A model generated the notes under the pieces. That model was given only the letters and a program-made list of their open reading frames with translations, was not told the origin of the DNA and did no database searches. Shown piece by piece: positions 43,918 to 50,706 of a stretch of DNA of 64,000 bases (the first letter of the stretch is position 1; every line of letters starts with the position of its first letter). The stretch is from Streptomyces durmitorensis (GTDB lineage Bacteria; Actinomycetota; Actinomycetes; Streptomycetales; Streptomycetaceae). The stretch lies in the NCBI RefSeq assembly GCF_023498005.1, contig NZ_CP097289.1, positions 1,736,001 through 1,800,000 on the forward strand. The letters run 5' to 3'. A program made the position numbers and the translations under genes.

Positions 43918-45087
43918 GTGCGCGTAATCGGGCTGATGTCGGGGACTTCGTACGACGCCATCGACGCCGCGGCGGCCGACCTGACGATCGACGGCGACCG
44001 TCTGCTGCTCTCGCCGCTGGGTCTCATCACCCGCGGGTACGACGAGGCGCTGCGGACGGCACTGGGCGCCGCGCTGCCGCCCGCCGCCACCACCCTTGCG
44101 GAGGTCTGCCGCCTCGACACCCGCATCGGCCAGGCCTTCGCCGCGGCGGCGGCCGAGGCGGACCGTGAACTGTGCGACGGGCGCGCGGAGTTGGTCGCCT
44201 CGCACGGGCAGACCGTCTACCACTGGGTGGCGGACGGTCAGGTGCACGGCACGCTGCAGATCGGGCAGCCCGCGTGGATCGCCGAGCGGACGGGGCTTCC
44301 GGTGGTCGCCGACTTCCGCCCCCGTGACATCGCCGCGGGTGGCCAGGGCGCGCCCCTGGTCAGCATCGTCGACCGGATGTGGCTGCGCGGCAGGCCCGGC
44401 GCCCCCGCCGCGCTGAACCTCGGCGGGATCGCCAACATCACCGCCCCGGACGGCACCGCCTTCGACACGGGCCCCGCCAACGCCCTCGTCGACGCCGCCG
44501 TGCGCGAACTGACGCGGGAGCGGCTCACGTACGACATCGACGGCGAGATGGCCGCGCGCGGCACGGTCGACGAGGGGCTGCTCGCCGTCCTGCTCGGCGA
44601 GCCGTACTACGCGCGGCCCGCGCCGAAGACCACCGGCAAGGAGCTCTTCCACCTGCCCTATCTGCGGGCGGCCCTCACCGGGTACGAGGACCTGGCCCCG
44701 CAGGACGTCGTGGCCACCCTCACCCGGTTGACCGCACGCACGGTCGCCGACGCCGTCAGGTCGGTCCACGCCTCCGAGGTCATCGCCTCGGGCGGCGGCA
44801 CGCGCAATCCGACGCTGATGGCGTTCCTGCGGGCTGAGTTGGGCGGCAAGGTCCCGGTGCGCACCTCCGACGAGCTCGGCCTGCCGTCCGCCGCGAAGGA
44901 GGCGTACGCCTTCGCGGTGCTCGGCTTCCTGACGGCACACGGGCTGCCGGGGACGGTGCCGGAGAGCACGGGGGCGCGGCATGCGAGCGTGCTGGGGTCG
45001 ATCACTCCGGGGCGGGCCGGGGTGCGGGTGCCGGCGCCGGAGGGCGGCGGACCGGTGAGGCTTGTGGTGGACGGACGGGAGAGGTGA
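43918..45087 (+). CDS. anmK: Anhydro-N-acetylmuramic acid kinase
   Basis: 389 residues from GTG 43918 with a GAGAGGGG site. The N-terminal LMSGTSYDAIDAAAADL ATP loop, ASHGQTVYHW, LNLGGIANIT, and the C-terminal ASGGGTRNPTLMAFL and PSAAKEAYAFAVLGF define AnmK. It phosphorylates and opens 1,6-anhydroMurNAc to MurNAc-6-P in cell-wall recycling. Usual length (about 370-390). It is monocistronic, and no murQ is nearby. A long repeat array follows its stop. Confidence 0.93.
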   Translation: MRVIGLMSGTSYDAIDAAAADLTIDGDRLLLSPLGLITRGYDEALRTALGAALPPAATTLAEVCRLDTRIGQAFAAAAAEADRELCDGRAELVASHGQTVYHWVADGQVHGTLQIGQPAWIAERTGLPVVADFRPRDIAAGGQGAPLVSIVDRMWLRGRPGAPAALNLGGIANITAPDGTAFDTGPANALVDAAVRELTRERLTYDIDGEMAARGTVDEGLLAVLLGEPYYARPAPKTTGKELFHLPYLRAALTGYEDLAPQDVVATLTRLTARTVADAVRSVHASEVIASGGGTRNPTLMAFLRAELGGKVPVRTSDELGLPSAAKEAYAFAVLGFLTAHGLPGTVPESTGARHASVLGSITPGRAGVRVPAPEGGGPVRLVVDGRER

Positions 45088-45109
45088 GCTCGCGTCCCCT
45101 GGGCGGGAG

Positions 45110-45700
45110 GGTCGAACACATCTCCCCGGGCGGGAGGGGCGAGCTCGCACCCAGGGCCGCAAAGGCAAGCCCCCAGGCCGGAGAAGCAAACGCACACCCC
45201 CAGGCCGGAAGGCCGAGCACGCACCCCCGCGGCCGGAGAGACGAAAACACACACCCCAAGCCGGAAAACGAACTCGCACCCCGACCGCAAAGACGAACCC
45301 ACCCCCACGAACCGAAGAGCCGAGCTCACCCCCCCCAAGCCGCAAAGACGAGCACACACCCCCGCAGCCAGAAAGACGAAAACACACACCCCAAGCCGGA
45401 GAACAAACTCGCACCCCCCGACCGCAAAGACGAACCCACCCCCACGAACCGAAGAGCCGAGCTCACACCCCCAAGCCAGAAAGACGAAAACACACATCCC
45501 GAGCCGGAGAACAAGCTCGCACCCCCGGACCGGAAACGCGAACCCACCTCCGCGAACCGGAGAGCCGAGCTCACACCCCCCAAGCCGGAAAGACGAGCTC
45601 GCATCCTCCGGGCAGGAGAAGCCAACGCACACACCCCAGGCCGGAGAGACGAACCCTCGCCCCCGGCCGGAAGGGCGAACTCGCCTCTCCCCGGGGCGAA
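45110..45700. repeat. 27-bp-period degenerate tandem array
   Basis: About 22 degenerate units of roughly 27 bp, with cores such as CACACCCCAAGCCGGA and AGACGAA. Higher-order copies of ACGAAAACACACA begin at 45241, 45376 and 45484 (135 and 108 bp apart, 5 and 4 units). The plus strand is nearly free of T. The 689 bp between anmK and 45777 hold nothing else I can support. Confidence 0.85.
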
Positions 45701-45776
45701 GAGAGCTGCCGAACGGTGACCTCCGTACCGGCCCCCCTCTCATCCCGTTTTCACCGAATGCTCATACGCTGACGCC

Positions 45777-46808
45777 ATGACCCAGGTAACCCCTCCCGGC
45801 TGGTATCCCGACCCCGGCCAGACAACTGACGGTCCCCGCACCGAGCGCTGGTGGGACGGGAACGTATGGACGGACCAGGTCCGCGCGGTGGGTTCCGCCG
45901 CCGGGTGGGGTGGTTCCGCCCCTGCGGCTCCCCCGGCCCATCCGCCCGCGCCCCCGGCAGGCGCCCCGACCGTCTCCGCACCGGGCGCGTACCCGGCCTA
46001 TCCCTCCTACCCGGGACAGCCCACCGCCCCGCGGCGCGGCCTGCGCACGGGCATAGCCGTGGGCGTGGCCCTCGTGGTGCTCGCCGGGATAGGCGGCGGC
46101 GTCTACTTCCTGACCGCCGACGACGACGGGGACGGCGACAGCGCCGCCAAAGCCCCCTCGTCCTCCGCCCCGTCGAAGCCCGGCGCGCCCCAGAACCCTC
46201 AGGACCCGCAGAACCCGCAGGACCCCGAGCAGTCCCAGCCTCCCGGCGCCCCCTCCGCCCCGCCCAGCGAGGAGGGTTACGCCACCGACATCTTCAGCGG
46301 GATCAGTCTCCCCGTGCCCGACGGCTGGACCGGCCAGGCCGCCGGCGGCGGTGCCTCGGTGACGACCGGGCCCTACCCCTGCCCCAGGGAAGCATCCAAG
46401 ACATGCTCCCGCGGCGGCGTGTACTCGGGGCCCGCCGAACGATTCGAGGTCGACGCCAAGACGGCGGAGGCGGCCGCCAAGGCCGACATCGCCGTCAACG
46501 CCAAGGAGTCCTACGGCGGCAAGACCTACGGCAAGATCACCTCGCACAAGGAGCTGGAGTCCAAGGCGGTCACCGTCGCGGGCCAGAAGGGCTACCTCGT
46601 GCGCTGGAAGGCCGTCACGGAGAAGAGCGACGACGGCTATGTCCAGTCGCTCGCCTTCCCCTCTCCCACCGTGAAGTCCGAGCTCGTCATCGTCCGCTTC
46701 GGCATCGACGTCAACGACAAGTCCCCGAAGCTGTCCGTCATGGACGAGATCACCAAGGGGATCAAGGCCGCGGCGGGCGGCGGGGGCGGGAACGGCCAGG
46801 AAGTCTGA
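45777..46808 (+). CDS. DUF2510 membrane protein
   Basis: 343 residues. Residues 6-35 form a DUF2510 domain (PPGWYPDPGQ, RWWDGNVWTDQ). A Pro/Ala-rich linker leads to one membrane helix near 85-110 (GIAVGVALVVLAGIGGGVYFLTA), then an Asp, Ser and Pro-rich stretch and an extracytoplasmic C-terminal domain with two Cys (YPCPREASKTC). No ribosome site precedes the ATG; CATACG lies 8-10 bases upstream, so it may be leaderless. Function of DUF2510 proteins is unknown. A strong terminator follows. Confidence 0.85.
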   Translation: MTQVTPPGWYPDPGQTTDGPRTERWWDGNVWTDQVRAVGSAAGWGGSAPAAPPAHPPAPPAGAPTVSAPGAYPAYPSYPGQPTAPRRGLRTGIAVGVALVVLAGIGGGVYFLTADDDGDGDSAAKAPSSSAPSKPGAPQNPQDPQNPQDPEQSQPPGAPSAPPSEEGYATDIFSGISLPVPDGWTGQAAGGGASVTTGPYPCPREASKTCSRGGVYSGPAERFEVDAKTAEAAAKADIAVNAKESYGGKTYGKITSHKELESKAVTVAGQKGYLVRWKAVTEKSDDGYVQSLAFPSPTVKSELVIVRFGIDVNDKSPKLSVMDEITKGIKAAAGGGGGNGQEV

Positions 46809-46844
46809 CGGGGCCAGGAACGGACGGGCCCCGGGAACGTCAGA

Positions 46845-46885
46845 GCCGGGCGGGCCGGAACCACGGGGGTTCCGGCCCGCCCGGC
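46845..46885. terminator. Bidirectional terminator hairpin
   Basis: 18-bp perfect stem GCCGGGCGGGCCGGAACC with its complement around an ACGGG loop, between the convergent DUF2510 and TetR genes. Confidence 0.8.
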
Positions 46886-46972
46886 CAAGGGCGGCCACGC
46901 CACCCCCGTCCCCACGGTGCGGCGCGGCTCAGGCAGATCGGGGCCCGTCATCCATCGGGCCCCGGTCCACGA

Positions 46973-47608
46973 TCAGGTGGGTCTGGTCAGACCCAGTGCG
47001 GGCAGCAGGCACGCCTCCACGAAGGCGGACAGATACTCCTCGTCCGCGTGCTTGCCCTCCAGGACCGGGCGGGCCCGGACCACGCCCATGAGCTGAGCCG
47101 TGATGAACCTCGTCGCCGGATGGTCCGCGGCGATCTCACCCCGTGCCACCCCCCGCGCGACCAGCTCGTCGAGCGCCCGGGTCTCCGGCTCCACCAGCGC
47201 CTCGCGCAGCGCGCTGCGCAGATCCTCGTCCTGTAGGACCGCGTGACTGAGCGCCTGGACCAGCATGCTGTCCTGGGTCGACCACTCCCCCGCGGCCCGC
47301 GCCGCCTCGCGCAGATCCCCGGCGAGCGTGCCGGTGTCGATGCCCGCGAAACGCACGCAGCGGTTGGCGCGCAGCGCGGCGGCGACGAACTGGGGCTTCG
47401 TCTTCCACTGGCGGTAGAGCGTGGACTTGCTGCACCGGGTGGTCGAGGCCACGCCCTCCATGGTCACGGCGTCGTACCCGCACTCGCGGAGCTGGTCGAG
47501 GACGGCGTCGTAGAACTCCTGCTCACGCTCGGGCGTGATCTTGGAGCGGCGCGACGAGCCCACGGGGTCCACTGCGCCTGCGTCTGCTGCCTGATCCGGC
47601 GACGTCAT
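46973..47608 (-). CDS. TetR/AcrR-family regulator
   Basis: 211 residues from ATG 47608 (AGGAGAAGAGAC upstream); the longer frame to 47725 runs through the operator repeats. The HTH spans about 30-75 (DAVLDQLRECGYDAVTMEGVASTTRCSKSTLYRQWKTK) and the C-terminal ligand domain is of the TetR_C type. It is divergent from the PAP2 phosphatase gene, and the 167-bp gap holds a 20-bp perfect inverted repeat, so it likely represses itself and that gene. Ligand unknown. Confidence 0.87.
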   Translation of the reverse strand: MTSPDQAADAGAVDPVGSSRRSKITPEREQEFYDAVLDQLRECGYDAVTMEGVASTTRCSKSTLYRQWKTKPQFVAAALRANRCVRFAGIDTGTLAGDLREAARAAGEWSTQDSMLVQALSHAVLQDEDLRSALREALVEPETRALDELVARGVARGEIAADHPATRFITAQLMGVVRARPVLEGKHADEEYLSAFVEACLLPALGLTRPT

Positions 47609-47645
47609 GTCTCTTCTCCTCGATGCGGCGGCTTCGACCGACCCT

Positions 47646-47715
47646 ATCGATACGTCAGTGTACCGGTACGCCTCCGTATCGGTACACTGGCGTATCGGTA
47701 CACTGACGTATCGAT
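47646..47715. promoter_or_regulatory. Multi-copy TetR operator region
   Basis: A perfect 20-bp inverted repeat (ATCGATACGTCAGTGTACCG at 47646-47665, complement at 47696-47715). Between the arms lies a further CGTATCGGTACACTG at 47675 that directly repeats the right arm. CGGTACACTG therefore occurs three times (one inverted), giving two overlapping palindromes with different spacing. Confidence 0.85.
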
Positions 47716-47775
47716 GAGCGGGCACCCCCCACTCACTACCCGCACCACCCAGTCATCACGTAAAGGGGCCGGGGG

Positions 47776-48588
47776 ATGGAATCCCGAACCGAGCCTGCCG
47801 AAAGGGAACCGGACATATCCGTCCGGGAGCCGGACACATCTGCCCGACCGCCCCTCGTCCGCGAGCTCCTCCTCGTCGTAGGACTCTTTCTCGTCTACAA
47901 ATTCGGCAGGCAGCTGGCCAACGGCCACACCGGTGAGGCCTTCCGCAACGCCCACCACGTGTGGGACGCCGAACGCACCCTGCGCCTTCCGGGCGAGGGC
48001 GCCGTGCAGGACGCGCTGCTCAGCAGCGACACCCTGGTGCACATCGCGAACACCTACTACGCGACCGTGCACTTCCCGGCCACCGCGCTGTTCCTGATCT
48101 GGCTCTATCTGCGCCGGCCCCGGCACTACGTATGGAGCCGCCGGGTGCTCGCCGTGCTCACCGCCGCGGCCCTCGTGCTGCACCTGACGTTCCCGCTGGC
48201 GCCGCCCCGGATGCTGGAGGCGGCGGGGCTCGTGGACACCGGGCAGGTGTACGGGCCGACGGTCTACGGCGCGTCCCCGCAGACGGACTCGATGGCCAAC
48301 CAGTTCGCCGCGATGCCGTCCCTGCACTTCGGGTGGGCGCTGATGCTCGCCGTCGGGCTCATCGCAGCGACCTCTTCGCGCTGGCGCTGGCTGTGGCTGC
48401 TGCATCCGCTGATCACCCTGCTCGTGGTGGTCGGGACCGCCAATCACTACTGGCTCGACGCCATCGTGGTGACCGCGCTGCTCGGCATCGCGCTCGCCGT
48501 GATCAAGCTGCCGGATCCCGCGCGCTCGCGCGTCGTGCGGCGGCACACGCCCGCGCCCGAGCTCGCGGCCCCGGGGGTCCGACGGTGA
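47776..48588 (+). CDS. PAP2-superfamily phosphatase/inositolphosphotransferase-like membrane protein
   Basis: 270 residues. An acidic N-terminus precedes about five membrane segments. The phosphatase motif is MPSLHFGWALMLAVG followed by NHYWLDAIVVTALLG; the first (KxxxxxxRP) motif is replaced by a FPLAPPRML loop as in the Aur1/Ipt1-like branch. It probably acts on a lipid-linked phosphate at the outer face of the membrane. Its promoter overlaps the TetR operators, and GTGA overlap couples it to the EamA-type gene. Confidence 0.82.
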   Translation: MESRTEPAEREPDISVREPDTSARPPLVRELLLVVGLFLVYKFGRQLANGHTGEAFRNAHHVWDAERTLRLPGEGAVQDALLSSDTLVHIANTYYATVHFPATALFLIWLYLRRPRHYVWSRRVLAVLTAAALVLHLTFPLAPPRMLEAAGLVDTGQVYGPTVYGASPQTDSMANQFAAMPSLHFGWALMLAVGLIAATSSRWRWLWLLHPLITLLVVVGTANHYWLDAIVVTALLGIALAVIKLPDPARSRVVRRHTPAPELAAPGVRR

Positions 48589-49523
48589 ACGCCACCCTCC
48601 TCGCCGTCGCGCTCTCGCTCGTGTCGGCCGCCGCGTACGCCAGTGCCGCCGTGGCCCAGGAACGCCTCGCCGCCCGCATCACGGGCACCGGCGACGGCTT
48701 CCTGCGGCTGCTCGGCAGCGGGGCCTGGTGGTCGTCCGTCGGGCTCAACGCGTGCGCGGCGCTGCTGCACGTGGCGGCCCTGAAGTACGGTCCGCTCACC
48801 CTGGTCCAGCCGCTGGGCGCGCTCACGCTGGTCGTCGCCGTGCCGCTGGGCGCGCGGATCGCGGGCCGGCGGGTCACCCCGCTGGAGTGGCGTGGCACGG
48901 GGCTCACGCTGATCGGCCTCGGCGCCCTGCTCCTGACCGCATCGGGGCCCGCGCCCGACGACACGCTGACCCTGACGGAGGCGCTGGCCGTCGCGGGCCT
49001 CACGATGGCCGTGATCGGCGTCCTCTCCCGTCCGGGTGCGCGGCCGGGGCTGCGTCACGCGACGGCTTCCGGGTTCGCTTCGGGCGTCGCGTCCGCGCTC
49101 ACCCAGACCGTGACGGTCGCCGCGACGGACCGCTCGGGTCCGCTCCTGAGTCCGCAGGTGATCGTCGTGGCGCTGCTCGTCGCCGCGTTCGCCGTGGGCG
49201 GCCTCTTCCTGTCCCAGACCGCCTACCGCGGGGGCCTCGGGGCACCGCTCGCCGTCGTCACCCTGGCCAATCCCGTGGCCGCCGCCGCCATCGGCCTGCT
49301 GCTGCTCGGGGAGCGGCTCCAGGGCGGCGTGGCCGGTCTTTTCCTGGCGGCCGGGGGTGCGGCGATCGCGGCGTACGGCGTGGTCGTACTGACACGGTCA
49401 CCGCGGGACGAGGTGCACGCGAAGGCACCTTCGGAGCTGTCTTCGGAGCTGTCTTCGGAGGACTTCATGCCCGCCATCCCCGGCCAACCGGAACCCGCCG
49501 CCCTACACCTCTCGAGCCCCTGA
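48585..49523 (+). CDS. EamA/DMT-type multi-pass membrane transporter
   Basis: 312 residues from GTG 48585 (GTGA with the PAP2 gene). Nine to ten hydrophobic segments are arranged as two related halves; ALKYGPLTLVQPLGALTLVVAVPLGARIAGRRVTPLEW and PLAVVTLANPVAAAAIGLLLLGERLQGG correspond to the DMT signature regions. Substrate unknown. Likely co-repressed with the phosphatase by the TetR protein. The C-terminus is a hydrophilic tail (ELSSELSSEDF) encoded by a short duplicated motif. Confidence 0.82.
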   Translation: MNATLLAVALSLVSAAAYASAAVAQERLAARITGTGDGFLRLLGSGAWWSSVGLNACAALLHVAALKYGPLTLVQPLGALTLVVAVPLGARIAGRRVTPLEWRGTGLTLIGLGALLLTASGPAPDDTLTLTEALAVAGLTMAVIGVLSRPGARPGLRHATASGFASGVASALTQTVTVAATDRSGPLLSPQVIVVALLVAAFAVGGLFLSQTAYRGGLGAPLAVVTLANPVAAAAIGLLLLGERLQGGVAGLFLAAGGAAIAAYGVVVLTRSPRDEVHAKAPSELSSELSSEDFMPAIPGQPEPAALHLSSP

Positions 49524-49524
49524 A

Positions 49525-49590
49525 CGGGGGCGCCCCGTAAGGGGCGCGGGGAACTGCGCGACAAGCCACGACGCACCCGCGGACTCACAG
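49525..49590. repeat. Dispersed Streptomyces intergenic repeat
   Basis: GGCGCCCCGTAAGGGGCGC then GGGGAACTGCGCGAC and a CCACGACGCACCCGC tail. I recognise this as a very common intergenic element of Streptomyces chromosomes; it forms a GC-rich hairpin after the stop of the EamA-type gene. Confidence 0.7.
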
Positions 49591-49601
49591 AAAGAAACGG
49601 C

Positions 49602-49635
49602 ATCGGCGGCGCCCCGGATCCAGGGCGCCGCCGAT
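49602..49635. terminator. Bidirectional terminator hairpin
   Basis: 13-bp perfect stem ATCGGCGGCGCCC/GGGCGCCGCCGAT with an 8-nt loop between convergent 48585-49523 and 49658-50641. Confidence 0.75.
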
Positions 49636-49657
49636 ACCGTTTCCGAGAGGAACAACC

Positions 49658-50641
49658 TCACCCGAAGCCGCGCGAGTCCTGCTTCAGGGCCGTGTCGACC
49701 GTCAGGGCCGTCGCCACGACGAGGCTCAGGAGCGGCTCGGGCAGCTGGTAGTGGATCTGCAGGACGTAGTTGTCCGCGGTCGTGAACATCGTCTTGGCGA
49801 GTCCTTCCCAGGTCTTCGTGATCCGGGCGACCTCGTTGTCCGCGTGGTCGACGATCGAGAAGTTCCAGGCGCGCCAGTTCTCGGCCTTGATCGCACCGGC
49901 CTGCTGGCCGTTGACCATGATCGCGAAGTTGATCTTCCCGATCATGTTCTGCTGGACGATCTCGCCGATCGGCTGGCCGTCGGCGCGCTCGACGACGACC
50001 CGCGACTTCATGAACTTGCGGGGCCGCGTCAGCTGCATCACCGGCTGGCCGTACGCGTCACGGATCTCGAGCTTGTGGGTCATGAACTGGTCGATGCTGG
50101 AGACAAAGCGCGCGACCTTCTTCAGCGTGCTCTGACCGACCTGGACGACCGAGCCGAGCACGTTGCCCGACTGGTCCATGACGCTGTACTCGTTCGTCAG
50201 CTCGATGAGCTTGGCCTTCTGGTTCACCACGAGGACCGGCTCGGTGAAGAGCGTGCCGCCGCCCTGCGACGAGGGCGCGACGCCCGCCTGCTGCTGCACC
50301 TGACGCTGCACCTTGGCGGGGTCGGCCTGCGGGACCGCCTGCTGGGGGTGACCGTACTGGGCCTGCTGCGGAGGCTGCTGATGCGCCTGCTGACCGCCGA
50401 ACTGCCCTTGCTGCTGGCCGTATTGAGCCTGCTGCTGGCCGTGCACGGCCTGCGCCTGCTGCTGAGCCGGCTGCTGCTGGGCCTGCTGCGGCACCTGCTG
50501 CGCCTGCGCGGGCTGACCGCCGGCCTGCTGGTTGGGGCTGGTGTGCTGGGTCCACTGGGAACCGTCCCACCAGCGCAGCAGCTGGGCCGCGCCCTGGGGG
50601 TCCGAATACCAGCCTGCAGGAGTGTTCGAATGCGTCGTCAC
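49658..50641 (-). CDS. DUF2510 plus scramblase-domain protein
   Basis: 327 residues. N-terminal DUF2510 (AGWYSDPQGAAQLLRWWDG, about 9-35); then a Gln/Ala/Pro-rich linker (about 36-120), encoded by CTG-rich repeats on the opposite strand; then a C-terminal phospholipid-scramblase/LURP-like beta-barrel (about 130-327: LFTEPVLVVNQKAKLIELTNEYSV, EIRDAYGQPVMQLTRPRKF, NFSIVDHADNEVARITKTW). Bacterial members have no proven activity. It may tether to membrane through the final hydrophobic helix (LSLVVATALTVDTAL). Confidence 0.87.
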   Translation of the reverse strand: MTTHSNTPAGWYSDPQGAAQLLRWWDGSQWTQHTSPNQQAGGQPAQAQQVPQQAQQQPAQQQAQAVHGQQQAQYGQQQGQFGGQQAHQQPPQQAQYGHPQQAVPQADPAKVQRQVQQQAGVAPSSQGGGTLFTEPVLVVNQKAKLIELTNEYSVMDQSGNVLGSVVQVGQSTLKKVARFVSSIDQFMTHKLEIRDAYGQPVMQLTRPRKFMKSRVVVERADGQPIGEIVQQNMIGKINFAIMVNGQQAGAIKAENWRAWNFSIVDHADNEVARITKTWEGLAKTMFTTADNYVLQIHYQLPEPLLSLVVATALTVDTALKQDSRGFG

Positions 50642-50706
50642 CCGGGCACACTACCCCGCAGGCAGGGGCGGTCCGCCAGCCCTGCGCGGCCCCTGTGACG
50701 TCGGCC

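Noticed and set aside
45062..45772. Open frames on both strands through the anmK-DUF2510 gap
   Set aside because: They exist because the 27-bp repeats are multiples of three and nearly stop-free. No start with a ribosome site, and no non-repetitive domain.
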